A DNA stretch of 13,863 nt from Litorivivens sp041625575 (GCA_041625575.1 JBFJTG010000085.1:1-13863), one strand, 5' to 3'. Counted from the stretch's first letter, positions 1 through 6,611 are shown. Numbers and translations: made by a program. The notes: a model not told the origin generated them from the letters alone.

Positions 1-764
1 ACCCGATACCAGTTCAAGGCACCTCGAAAGCCAGACGTTGAAAAAGACTCGGTGTAGACAGCAAAATCAGCCAGGCTAAGCCAGGACCACGGCAATTTTT
101 CTGGCACTGCAGGCAAGGCTTCCAAATAGCCGCCGCGCGGATCACCCTCTTCAAAGGCGGTCAGCAAATCACCTTTCGCACTCAACACCCAGAATATCCG
201 CTCCAGAAATTCACTACAGCGCGCATCCAGCTCTGCTTCGGCCACATTGGGAGCCTGAAAATAATGCGCATGCAAAAATTGCTTTCTAGCGATAGATGAA
301 AATACTGCGCTTGGCGGAACTTCATCCTCTTGCCCGCGCCCATATCTCCCATAGTAGTCGTGATCGTAAGGCACACTAAGGACAATTAAAGCGCTAACCC
401 GCTCCGGGGCCGTTAGCGCCAGGTGCCACACAACGGGGGCTCCAAAATCGTGCCCCGCAAATACGGCGCTGGTCTCTCCCAGAGTATCAAGCAGTGTTAG
501 TAGATCCCTTCGACTATGTATCAGGGAGTAATCTGCTATCGCCTCAGGCGCATCGCTTTCACCGTAGCCTCGCATGTCGAGAGCAACGGCTCTGTAGCCG
601 GCATCGGCTGCTGCAAGCAATTGATGTCGCCAACTGTACGCGAGGCCCGGAAAGCCATGACAAAACACGATGAGCGGGCCCTTTCCCGCCGTTTTGTCGG
701 CAATCAAATATGAAATCCTTACACCATCTGATGATTGGTAAGCATCACGCTGAATCGCGAGCAT
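1..764 (-). CDS. Soluble epoxide hydrolase (alpha/beta hydrolase), C-terminus cut by window edge
   Basis: This alpha/beta-hydrolase probably opens epoxides to vicinal diols (family EC 3.3.2.10). I translated 254 codons; the C-terminus, expected to carry the acid and His of the triad, lies outside the window. Visible motifs: HGFP at residues 36-39 (oxyanion hole, followed by the family's YSWRHQ pattern), RGYGESD at 65-71, and GHDFGA at 104-109 with Asp106 as the presumed nucleophile. The HYFQAP stretch around 167-172 and GFRGALNWYR at 245-254 are typical of epoxide hydrolases rather than lipases or haloalkane dehalogenases. The family is usually about 320 residues, so roughly a fifth is missing. 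The ATG at 764 is preceded by GAGGGA a few bases upstream, and the protein begins at the expected place before the first strand. It is transcribed divergently from tRNA-Ser. The physiological substrate cannot be read from the sequence. Confidence 0.88.
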   Translation of the reverse strand, partial: MLAIQRDAYQSSDGVRISYLIADKTAGKGPLIVFCHGFPGLAYSWRHQLLAAADAGYRAVALDMRGYGESDAPEAIADYSLIHSRRDLLTLLDTLGETSAVFAGHDFGAPVVWHLALTAPERVSALIVLSVPYDHDYYGRYGRGQEDEVPPSAVFSSIARKQFLHAHYFQAPNVAEAELDARCSEFLERIFWVLSAKGDLLTAFEEGDPRGGYLEALPAVPEKLPWSWLSLADFAVYTESFSTSGFRGALNWYR

Positions 765-837
765 GTGTCCCTCAATGCTGGAAAAAAATTAAAAGCTACT
801 TTTATTGCCCCGAGACAAGAATAGTCTGTTTACACGC

Positions 838-865
838 TTGTTTGTGAAAAAGAGGCCTGTATAAT
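838..865 (+). promoter_or_regulatory. Sigma-70-type promoter of tRNA-Ser
   Basis: TTGTTT at 838-843 and a perfect TATAAT at 860-865 are separated by 16 bases, and the -10 box ends 13 bases before the mature tRNA 5' end. The perfect -10 hexamer directly ahead of a stable RNA gene makes this the likely start of tRNA-Ser transcription. The -35 hexamer is the less certain element. Confidence 0.65.
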
Positions 866-878
866 CACGGACTGCCGC

Positions 879-968
879 GGAGGGGTGGCAGAGTGGTTGA
901 ATGCACCGGTCTTGAAAACCGGCGTGGGTTAGCGCCCACCCAGGGTTCAAATCCCTGCCCCTCCGCCA
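879..968 (+). tRNA. serT: tRNA-Ser(UGA)
   Basis: The cloverleaf can be read directly. The acceptor stem GGAGGGG (879-885) pairs with CCCCTCC (958-964), followed by discriminator G965 and an encoded CCA (966-968). The anticodon stem is CCGGT (906-910) with ACCGG (918-922), and the loop CTTGAAA (911-917) carries the anticodon TGA at 913-915, which reads UCA codons. A long class II variable arm (GTGGG/CCCAC pairing) lies between the anticodon and T arms, as expected for serine. Length is 90 nt. A tRNA-Ser(UGA) just upstream of yccA and the tus genes matches the order I recall from Pseudomonas. No clear intrinsic terminator follows it. Confidence 0.97.
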
Positions 969-1023
969 TTTATCCTACCGGTTAGCACTCCTGAATTTTC
1001 CCGACGTACTGCGCGTGAATGCC

Positions 1024-1051
1024 TTGATTTTGGCGCTGTGGGCAGTATGAT
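1024..1051 (+). promoter_or_regulatory. Candidate sigma-70 promoter of yccA
   Basis: TTGATT at 1024-1029 and TATGAT at 1046-1051 are 16 bases apart. They would start transcription near 1058, giving a leader of about 27 nt that contains the GGAG ribosome site at 1075-1078. Both hexamers match consensus at most positions. This is a motif call only. Confidence 0.5.
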
Positions 1052-1084
1052 CTATGCACGTTCGACCATTACGCGGAGACTGCG

Positions 1085-1750
1085 ATGCAAGACCGAACCA
1101 TTGCCCAATCACCAGCTGGTATTGAAGCTGTCGGCACCACCAACAAGGTGCTGAAAAACACCTACCTCCTGCTAGCCATGACACTGATGTTTAGCGCGGT
1201 AACAGCCTATCTGGCCCGCGGCGCGGCGCCCTTAAACCCCTGGGTTTTCCTTGGCGGCTTTATCGGACTGTCGTTCCTTGCGCAAATGCTAGCCAACAGT
1301 GCGTGGGGGCTGCTCGCTGTTTTCGGCTTTACCGGCTTTGTCGGCTTTGCCATTGGCCCTCTGCTCAACGCACTGATGCAGAGCAGCGTTGGCTCTGAAA
1401 TTGTAATGCAAGCGCTGGGTGGAACTGCCTTTATCTTCCTCGGGCTGTCTGCCTACGCCATCACCACCAAGAAGGACTTTTCTTTCCTGTCGGGCTTTAT
1501 TACGGCAGGCGCAATTGTTCTGCTACTCGGCGTGGTTGCCGTGTTGGTTTTTGAAATGCCGACGCTGCATCTCGTGCTCTCCGGTGCCTTTATGCTCTTT
1601 TCCAGTGCCATTATTCTGTTCCAAACCGGGCAGATTATTAATGGCGGGGAGCGCAACTACATCATCGCAACCATCACCTTGTATGCTTCTATCTACAATA
1701 TCTTCTTAAGCCTGCTGCATATACTGATGGCCTTCTCTGGCGACGATTGA
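1085..1750 (+). CDS. yccA: YccA, Bax inhibitor-1 family inner-membrane protein (FtsH-associated)
   Basis: This 221-residue protein is almost entirely hydrophobic, with about seven predicted membrane segments after a short polar N-terminus. It follows E. coli YccA along its whole length, for example in KVLKNTYLLL (residues 20-29), the FTGFVGFAIGPLLN region (80-93), GGERNYI and the closing LYASIYNIFLSLLHIL. YccA of E. coli binds the FtsH-HflKC protease complex in the inner membrane and is both its substrate and a modulator; that role is carried over by homology. The ATG at 1085 has GGAG at 1075-1078, 6 bases upstream. It lies between tRNA-Ser and the tus operon, separated from the latter by a terminator, so it is probably monocistronic. 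Confidence 0.93.
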   Translation: MQDRTIAQSPAGIEAVGTTNKVLKNTYLLLAMTLMFSAVTAYLARGAAPLNPWVFLGGFIGLSFLAQMLANSAWGLLAVFGFTGFVGFAIGPLLNALMQSSVGSEIVMQALGGTAFIFLGLSAYAITTKKDFSFLSGFITAGAIVLLLGVVAVLVFEMPTLHLVLSGAFMLFSSAIILFQTGQIINGGERNYIIATITLYASIYNIFLSLLHILMAFSGDD

Positions 1751-1784
1751 TCTTTCGTCGAATTTGGATAACGGAGATGCAAAC

Positions 1785-1813
1785 AAAAAAGCCCCGCTAG
1801 TCCGGGGCTTTTT
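1785..1813 (+). terminator. Intrinsic terminator of yccA, abutting the tusD start
   Basis: The stem GCCCCG (1791-1796) pairs with CGGGGC (1803-1808) around a 6-nt loop. Six A precede it and five T follow it, so the A/T tracts extend the stem and make it potentially bidirectional. It sits 34 nt after the yccA stop codon. The T-run ends only 9 bases before the tusD ATG, which leaves almost no room for a separate leader. Confidence 0.85.
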
Positions 1814-1822
1814 GATACACAA

Positions 1823-2215
1823 ATGAAATTTTCCCTGCTCGTCCTAGGTTCACCCCAATCCAGTCCTGCGGTCAGCAGCGCATTGAAATTCGCGCAAGCA
1901 GCAATTTCATCCGGTCACGAGTTATTTCGGGTATTTTTCTTTCACGACGCCGTACTGACCGGCAACGCCTTTACCATCGCCCCCCAGGATCAACTAAACC
2001 TGCCGCGCGCCTGGCAAAACTTTGGCGAACAACACAATATTGATATGGTCTTGTGTATTTCCAGTGCGTTGCGCCGGGGAATCGTGGACCAGCGCGAATC
2101 AACACGCTACGAAACTGCCGCTGCTAACAGTTTCGAGGCTTTCGAGCTGTCCGGCCTTGGCCAGTGGGTGGAGGCGATGATGGTGTCCGATCGTATTGTG
2201 ACTTTTGGTGGCTAG
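1823..2215 (+). CDS. tusD: TusD, sulfurtransferase subunit of the TusBCD complex
   Basis: TusD is the sulfur-accepting DsrE-like subunit of the cytoplasmic TusBCD complex. It receives persulfide from TusA and hands it to TusE for 2-thiolation of wobble uridine in tRNA Lys/Glu/Gln by MnmA. The 130-residue product matches E. coli TusD over its length (FAQAAISSGHEL, VFFFHDAVL, LSGLG). The catalytic Cys is Cys78 in MVLCISSALRRGI, the same number as in E. coli. It opens a tight run tusD-tusC-tusB-tusE with gaps of a few bases. Oddly, no Shine-Dalgarno sequence is visible before the ATG at 1823, and a terminator-like hairpin ends 9 bases upstream. The start itself is secure, since the first strand MKFSLLVLG begins as in homologs. 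Confidence 0.95.
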   Translation: MKFSLLVLGSPQSSPAVSSALKFAQAAISSGHELFRVFFFHDAVLTGNAFTIAPQDQLNLPRAWQNFGEQHNIDMVLCISSALRRGIVDQRESTRYETAAANSFEAFELSGLGQWVEAMMVSDRIVTFGG

Positions 2216-2219
2216 GAAA

Positions 2220-2579
2220 ATGCAGTCCCTGCTCTTAATTAGCCGACATTCGCCCTATGGCGGCAGCTACGCTCACGAGGCTCTCGACATAGCCTTGTCG
2301 GCAGCGGCCTTCGATATTTCCGTTAGCCTGCTCTTTATGGACGACGGAGTATTCCAGCTCACCAAAGGCCAACAAGTGGGCAAAGGTGAAGCGTCTAAAA
2401 ACCTCGAGGCCGTGTTCGGCGCTTTACCGCTCTACGACATTACCGAACTGTGGGTAGAGAGTGAATCACTCTCCGCGCGCCGCTTGCAGGCAGGCAACCT
2501 GGCGCACCCTGTAAAGGAAATAGAAAGCGCACACATCGCCGAGTTTTCACGAGGCTTTGACAGGGTTTTGACAATCTGA
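2220..2579 (+). CDS. tusC: TusC, sulfur relay protein of the TusBCD complex
   Basis: TusC is the DsrF-like structural subunit of the TusBCD heterohexamer. The 119-residue product has the same length as E. coli TusC and shares DGVFQLTKGQ (residues 43-52) and the LPLYDITELWV stretch. It has no cysteine, consistent with a non-catalytic role. I chose the ATG at 2220: it gives MQSLLLISRHSPYGG, which aligns with the E. coli N-terminus, and a TAGGA lies just upstream, though closer than usual. In-frame TTG (2205) and GTG (2208) codons would add four or five residues and overlap tusD. The ATG lies 4 bases after the tusD stop, so translational coupling is likely. Confidence 0.94.
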   Translation: MQSLLLISRHSPYGGSYAHEALDIALSAAAFDISVSLLFMDDGVFQLTKGQQVGKGEASKNLEAVFGALPLYDITELWVESESLSARRLQAGNLAHPVKEIESAHIAEFSRGFDRVLTI

Positions 2580-2866
2580 TGAGTGGATCAAGTGTTCATC
2601 TGATACAGAAATCGCCCTTCGCCAGCGACGCTATGGACGCTTGTCTTCGCATATGCCACGAATCGGACGTCATTATATTGATGAACGACGCCGTGTACGC
2701 CGCCAGCCTGCCACGGATGTGGCCGACAAAACGTGTTTATGCACTGGCCGAGGATCTGGCCAGCAGAGGAATTTCCGATAGTATAGATGCAGCCATATCC
2801 AGCATTGATTACAAGGAATTGGTCGAGCTTTGCAGCCAGCATCAGCACTCACAGAGCTGGTTTTAA
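2579..2866 (+). CDS. tusB: TusB, sulfur relay protein of the TusBCD complex
   Basis: TusB is the DsrH-like third subunit of the TusBCD sulfur relay. The 95-residue product matches the size of E. coli TusB and shares HLIQKSPF near the N-terminus, the D..I.L.NDAVYAA strand-loop around residues 30-42, VYALAEDLASRGI and a final aromatic tail (SWF). The start codon overlaps the tusC stop by one base (TGATG at 2577-2581), the classic sign of translational coupling. It is the most diverged of the three subunits, but its position between tusC and tusE removes doubt. Confidence 0.93.
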   Translation: MSGSSVHLIQKSPFASDAMDACLRICHESDVIILMNDAVYAASLPRMWPTKRVYALAEDLASRGISDSIDAAISSIDYKELVELCSQHQHSQSWF

Positions 2867-2867
2867 A

Positions 2868-3185
2868 ATGCCCGCGCAGTTTGAAAGCGATTCCGAAGGT
2901 TACTTAAAAAATCTCGAGGACTGGAGTGAGTCTTTGGCCGAACAAATCGCCGCCAATGAGGGCATTCAACTAGGCCCTGCCCATTGGGAACTTATTTCAC
3001 TGATTCGACAGTTTTATAGTGAGTTTCAGCTCTCCCCCGCCATGCGCCCTCTGATAAAATATACTCGTCAGCATTTAGGATCTGAAAAAGCGAGCAGTCT
3101 GTATTTTCTTAAGCTTTTTCCCGGCAGTCCAGCCAAAGTGCTAAGTAAGATTGCCGGACTGCCGCGCCCTGAAAATTGCCTTTAA
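2868..3185 (+). CDS. tusE: TusE, DsrC-family sulfur carrier
   Basis: TusE accepts sulfur from TusD and presents it to the MnmA-tRNA complex. The 105-residue protein carries the family core (LEDWSESLAEQIAANEGI, LGPAHWELI, residues 16-43) and ends in GLPRPENCL. Its penultimate Cys104 is the conserved sulfur carrier (Cys108 in E. coli). The second cysteine of true DsrC, eleven residues earlier, is Ser93 here, which argues for a tRNA-thiolation TusE rather than a dissimilatory sulfite-reductase partner. The ATG at 2868 lies one base after the tusB stop. A longer in-frame reading upstream from 2787 overlaps tusB and has no homology. Confidence 0.95.
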   Translation: MPAQFESDSEGYLKNLEDWSESLAEQIAANEGIQLGPAHWELISLIRQFYSEFQLSPAMRPLIKYTRQHLGSEKASSLYFLKLFPGSPAKVLSKIAGLPRPENCL

Positions 3186-3204
3186 CATCACACCGTGAAG
3201 ATTT

Positions 3205-4176
3205 ATGACTGAGCACCTGTTTGCACAATATGTTCGCATTCTCGGCAAGGGAAAAACGGGGTCGCGCGCGCTAACATTCGAAGAAGCACAGCAAGCCATG
3301 GCCATGATATTACGCGGCGAAGTTGAGGACATTCAGCTCGGCGCCTTTCTTATGCTGCTGCGGGTCAAGGAAGAAAGCCCGGAGGAACTCGCGGGCTTCG
3401 TGAGTGCCGTTCGCGAGCACATTGGAGCACCCGAGCTGGCGGTTGATTTGGATTGGGCAAGCTACGCCGGCAAGCGGCGACAACAACCCTGGTATATTCT
3501 GGCCGCACTCGCCCTCGCTAACGCCGGGTACAGAATAGTCATGCACGGGGCTGCCGGCCATACCGAAGGCCGCGTCTACTCGCAGCATACACTCGCCGCC
3601 CTTGGCCATGAAGCGTGCACAGATTGGACGCAGGCCGAAGCCGCTCTCGCCACAAGTAATTTTGCCTTTGTGCCTCTGCAAACTTTTTGCGCCCCCCTCC
3701 AACGCATCATTGACCTAAAGCGTTTCTTTGGTTTGCGCTCTCCGGTAAACACGCTTACACGCTTGATAAACCCCTGCGCCGCCAATTATTCCTTACAAAG
3801 TATTTTCCATCCGGCCTACGCCGACAGCCATCAAGCTGCGGCCCTGCGGCTGGGACAGGCAAACGCGGCGGTGTTCAAAGGCGAGGCTGGAGAAGCCGAG
3901 CGGCGTCCGGAAGCCGATTTGCGCCTGCACCTGATAGAAAATGGCAAAGCGGGAATAGAGGAATGGCCACGACTGGTCTCAGGGCGGCAAGAAAAACTGG
4001 AGCAACTTCCGTTCGAACAACTTAGGGCGGTATGGCTAGGCGATGCCAAGGACGAGTATGGAGAGCTCGCAGTCATCGGCACAATCGCCATCGTTCTGCG
4101 CCTACTGGGAAAAGTCGCCAATGCCGACGAGGCCCATCGGCAGGCCGCAGACCTGTGGCAATTGCGCCGCAGCTGA
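3205..4176 (+). CDS. YbiB/TrpD2-like glycosyltransferase-family protein
   Basis: This 323-residue protein has the anthranilate phosphoribosyltransferase fold of the TrpD2/YbiB group. An N-terminal helical domain (about 1-75) contains RGEVEDIQLGAFLMLLRVKEES, shown here by its ends RGEVED (38-43) and RVKEES (53-58), and aligns with E. coli YbiB. It is followed by the catalytic-like domain with HGAAGHTEGRVYS (114-126) where true TrpD has its substrate loop. From the literature as I recall it, YbiB proteins bind nucleic acid and lack anthranilate transferase activity, so a role in tryptophan synthesis is unlikely. It begins 19 nt after tusE on the same strand and is probably cotranscribed with the tus genes, as in Pseudomonas. 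No other trp genes are near. The exact function is unknown. Confidence 0.88.
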   Translation: MTEHLFAQYVRILGKGKTGSRALTFEEAQQAMAMILRGEVEDIQLGAFLMLLRVKEESPEELAGFVSAVREHIGAPELAVDLDWASYAGKRRQQPWYILAALALANAGYRIVMHGAAGHTEGRVYSQHTLAALGHEACTDWTQAEAALATSNFAFVPLQTFCAPLQRIIDLKRFFGLRSPVNTLTRLINPCAANYSLQSIFHPAYADSHQAAALRLGQANAAVFKGEAGEAERRPEADLRLHLIENGKAGIEEWPRLVSGRQEKLEQLPFEQLRAVWLGDAKDEYGELAVIGTIAIVLRLLGKVANADEAHRQAADLWQLRRS

Positions 4177-4225
4177 TAGCCGCAATACCAGGCACCCACA
4201 TTCATTTTCAGACGATAGGCGAACT

Positions 4226-5332
4226 ATGCCACTCAGCAATTTTCAACCAGAGCATTACGATGCTCTGCTGTCGGAGAAAACCGATCGGGTGCGGAAACTG
4301 TTCACGCCATTTACGGCGATAGAACCAAGGGTATACTCCTCCACTCCAAGTCACTACCGAATGCGCGCCGAGTTCCGGATCAGACATATCGATAACGAAC
4401 CCTATTACGTTATGTTTCGAAAGGACTCCCCCAAAGACGCGCATGTTATCGAAAATTTCAATATCGCCTGCCCAACGATCGCGGACATTATGCAGCCACT
4501 TAGGCAGCTGATCGCAAGTTCGGACGAGCTTAAGCGTCGCTTATTCCAGGTAGACTTTCTAAGCGGACTTTGCGGAGAACTGCTTGTCACCTTAATTTAT
4601 CATCGCCCGCTCGACGATGCCTGGCTCGCTGAAGCCCGTGCACTCAGCGACAAACTTTCCGTGAAAATCATTGGTCGCAGCCGCAAACAAAAAATGATTC
4701 TCGACAGGGACTATATTACTGAAACGCTTCAGGCCGACAACGAAAGCTTCCAGTTTCGCCACTACGAAAACAGTTTTACCCAACCCAATGCTCACGTTAA
4801 TGAATCAATGATCAGCTGGGCCTGTTCGCAAATCGCCTCGCAGGGCAATACTGACAGCAGCGATTTGCTGGAGCTATACTGCGGCTGTGGCAATTTTACG
4901 ATTCCATTGTCGCGTTACTTTGCACGTGTACTGGCAACAGAAGTTTCGAAAAGCTCGGTTAAAGCGGCTCAGGAAAATTGCGAACTAAACAAGGTCAGCA
5001 ACATTGAGGTGGTTCGCCTATCTGCTGAAGAAATATCCGCGGCGCTGAAAGGCCTTCGGCCGTATCGCAGGCTGGCACACTTGGCGTTAGGCGACTATCA
5101 GCTCAACACGGTATTTGTGGATCCTCCGCGCGCAGGGCTGGATGACTTTACCCGCGACATGGTGAGTGAATTCGATCAAATCCTGTATATTTCATGCAAC
5201 CCGGAAACACTGGCTCGTGATCTGGAACAACTTTGTCGCAATCACGAAGTGAAATCACTGGCCTTTTTCGATCAATTTCCCTATACAACACATATGGAAT
5301 GCGGTGTTTTTCTACAAAGGAAGCCAAGATGA
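4226..5332 (+). CDS. trmA: TrmA, tRNA (uracil-54-C5)-methyltransferase
   Basis: TrmA uses S-adenosylmethionine to make 5-methyluridine (ribothymidine) at position 54 in the T loop of tRNAs. The 368-residue product aligns with E. coli TrmA (366) throughout: SHYRMRAEFRI (42-52), ENSFTQPNAHVN (181-192), the SAM motif LLELYCGCGNF (214-224), FVDPPRAGLD (297-306), the nucleophile Cys324 in YISCNPETL, and Glu358 in HMECGV. Both catalytic residues keep the E. coli numbers. The ATG at 4226 gives the family N-terminus; the reading frame stays open upstream to 4043 but there overlaps the ybiB-like gene and has no homology. An AGG at 4217-4219 is the only ribosome-site match. The stop overlaps the phhB start. 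Confidence 0.97.
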   Translation: MPLSNFQPEHYDALLSEKTDRVRKLFTPFTAIEPRVYSSTPSHYRMRAEFRIRHIDNEPYYVMFRKDSPKDAHVIENFNIACPTIADIMQPLRQLIASSDELKRRLFQVDFLSGLCGELLVTLIYHRPLDDAWLAEARALSDKLSVKIIGRSRKQKMILDRDYITETLQADNESFQFRHYENSFTQPNAHVNESMISWACSQIASQGNTDSSDLLELYCGCGNFTIPLSRYFARVLATEVSKSSVKAAQENCELNKVSNIEVVRLSAEEISAALKGLRPYRRLAHLALGDYQLNTVFVDPPRAGLDDFTRDMVSEFDQILYISCNPETLARDLEQLCRNHEVKSLAFFDQFPYTTHMECGVFLQRKPR

Positions 5333-5625
5333 CAGCACGCTTTAGCGAAGCTCAACTTAACGATGTGATGGCTGAGTTGCCCGGTTGGACCGTGCGCGAC
5401 GACAAGCTCTACAGACAATTCAAATTTCCGGATTTCGTAGCTGCCTTCGGCTTTATGAGCCAGGTAGCACTACTGGCCGAGAAAATGGACCACCACCCCG
5501 ATTGGTCGAATACCTACAATCGCGTAGACATCTCACTAACGACACATGACCTGGGCGGCATCTCAATGCGAGACATCACCCTGGCCAAACAGATCGACGA
5601 ACACCTTGAAAGCAATTCGCAATAG
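5329..5625 (+). CDS. phhB: Pterin-4a-carbinolamine dehydratase
   Basis: This enzyme dehydrates 4a-hydroxytetrahydrobiopterin, recycling the pterin cofactor of aromatic amino acid hydroxylases. The 98-residue protein is of normal length and has the active-site signature EKMDHHPDW (51-59) with His55 and His56, the partner His73 in LTTHDLGGIS, and LAKQID near the C-terminus. The ATG at 5329 overlaps the trmA stop as ATGA, and AGGA at 5318-5321 lies 7 bases upstream, so the start is secure and the two genes are translationally coupled. No phenylalanine hydroxylase gene (phhA) is in the window. Either phhA lies elsewhere or the protein serves another pterin or a moonlighting role. Confidence 0.94.
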   Translation: MTARFSEAQLNDVMAELPGWTVRDDKLYRQFKFPDFVAAFGFMSQVALLAEKMDHHPDWSNTYNRVDISLTTHDLGGISMRDITLAKQIDEHLESNSQ

Positions 5626-5647
5626 CGCCTAATTACTGGCAGGCCGC

Positions 5648-6508
5648 CTACGTAAATTGCACGCCAAATTTGTGTAACTGGCGCGGCATAAAATCGTCCA
5701 GCTGAGCAATATCTTCAGGGTGGACTTCAATCGTGGCAAATCCGAGTTCTTTATAAAGCTCGGCCTTGCGCATGTTCGCCTTCAGCTCTGCCGGAGACGC
5801 CTTTGCTGACCAGAAGTCGATAAAAACACGATTCAGCGGCAGATAAAAATCCGACCGCAATGACTCCTGAACCGGTAGCTGCCTGCCACAGGCATGCAGT
5901 ACACCCGCCATATACAACCAATGACAAATTGCCAGGAGCTCACGATTCTCATGCCGATGGCCGTCCACGCTCTCAAAACTACTCTGTTGGGCAAACAGGT
6001 CGTCACCCTGCTCGCCGTGAGTAGCAGCACTACAGCTTTCCAGCCTTAGCTCTACTATTTTATTTTCCAGTACGCTTGCAGGCCACAGAGCGTACAGCAT
6101 ATCCGTTTGCTTGTTTTCCATTTGCACGCCGCCACTCTGCTTGCCCGCTGCGGTCAATATCCAGCCATGCAGTTCCCGCTTCAGCCAACCCAACTCAGCC
6201 AAAGCACGGTTAACCGCGCGGCCACTTAGCTGAAAACTCTCACCAAGTGCTGCCGCCGACAGCATTTTATTGTTCTCCAGAGCCTGCAACATCGGGTGCT
6301 GCTCTAACTTGGCCGGCCAGACAATATAGCGACCGTAGCGCTTGCTTGTTTTGTATTCCCCTCCCTCAAACTCGCCTTTGGGAGTCAGCGCCCAGCCATC
6401 CTGAATCTTCCTGATCCAGTCGTAATCCTTGAGGGTGCCAAACAACTGCTGCACCGGTACTTCCAATTGGCGCGCCAAGGCTGAGGTGGAGATTTTTTCC
6501 TTGTCCAT
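5648..6508 (-). CDS. Tandem winged-helix-like protein with PD-(D/E)XK nuclease-like C-terminus
   Basis: I recognise the family but not a proven function; relatives are, as I recall, often mislabelled glycerol kinase, and nothing here resembles a kinase. Residues 1-66 and 71-146 are two diverged copies of one unit, each an HTH-like helix pair, then GW-x-LT-x(2)-G-x(3)-GG, then Y-x(2)-WPA. A low-complexity linker follows. The C-terminus (about 187-286) resembles PD-(D/E)XK folds: Glu188/Glu190 in the first helix, Asp220 in SDFYLP, Asp231 in VFIDFW, Lys248 in the next helix, and an LDDFMPRQLHKF ending. I chose the ATG at 6508 (286 residues, MDKEKIS) with AGAAG 6 bases upstream. An extension to a TTG at 6526 adds six residues without support. 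It is divergent from arsR across 103 bp. A DNA-binding or repair/defence nuclease is my inference. Confidence 0.7.
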   Translation of the reverse strand: MDKEKISTSALARQLEVPVQQLFGTLKDYDWIRKIQDGWALTPKGEFEGGEYKTSKRYGRYIVWPAKLEQHPMLQALENNKMLSAAALGESFQLSGRAVNRALAELGWLKRELHGWILTAAGKQSGGVQMENKQTDMLYALWPASVLENKIVELRLESCSAATHGEQGDDLFAQQSSFESVDGHRHENRELLAICHWLYMAGVLHACGRQLPVQESLRSDFYLPLNRVFIDFWSAKASPAELKANMRKAELYKELGFATIEVHPEDIAQLDDFMPRQLHKFGVQFT

Positions 6509-6572
6509 GAATAACTTCTGTCTCAATTCGATCGGGCTAGACTACTGATTCACCCAGTTAGCGGCAAGCCGG

Positions 6573-6590
6573 ATATTGCCATGACAATAT
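6573..6590. promoter_or_regulatory. Candidate ArsR operator 1 (palindrome over -35)
   Basis: ATATTGCCATGACAATAT is an 18-bp inverted repeat in which eight of nine base pairs match across a CATG centre. It overlaps the -35 box of the presumed arsR promoter. ArsR-family dimers bind such dyads and block RNA polymerase until metal binds. It could also act on the divergent nuclease-like gene. Assignment to ArsR is an inference from position. Confidence 0.5.
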
Positions 6591-6604
6591 TGGTTCTATA
6601 TATT
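6576..6604 (+). promoter_or_regulatory. arsR promoter
   Basis: TTGCCA (6576-6581) and TATATT (6599-6604) are 17 bases apart, optimal for sigma-70. Transcription would begin around 6611-6612, at or next to the A of the arsR ATG (6612). The message may therefore be leaderless or nearly so. Confidence 0.6.
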
Positions 6605-6610
6605 TGGAAC
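6593..6610. promoter_or_regulatory. Candidate ArsR operator 2 (palindrome over -10)
   Basis: GTTCTATATATTTGGAAC is an 18-bp imperfect inverted repeat with seven of nine pairs matching. It covers the -10 box and ends one base before the arsR ATG. Its centre (6601.5) is exactly 20 bp from that of the upstream palindrome (6581.5), about two helical turns, so both would face the same side of the DNA. Confidence 0.4.
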
Positions 6611-6611
6611 T

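Noticed and set aside
969..1023. Terminator behind tRNA-Ser
   Set aside because: No GC-rich stem followed by a T-run is present between the tRNA and the yccA promoter.
2868..3185. DsrC of a dissimilatory sulfur oxidation system, since DsrEFH-like genes precede it
   Set aside because: The second DsrC cysteine is Ser93 and no dsrAB genes are present; the set fits TusDCBE.
3310..3702. 130-codon minus-strand open frame inside the ybiB-like gene
   Set aside because: It overlaps a well-supported gene and has no recognisable domain.
4043..4225. 61-residue upstream extension of TrmA
   Set aside because: It overlaps the ybiB-like gene in another frame and has no homology; the ATG at 4226 gives the family N-terminus.
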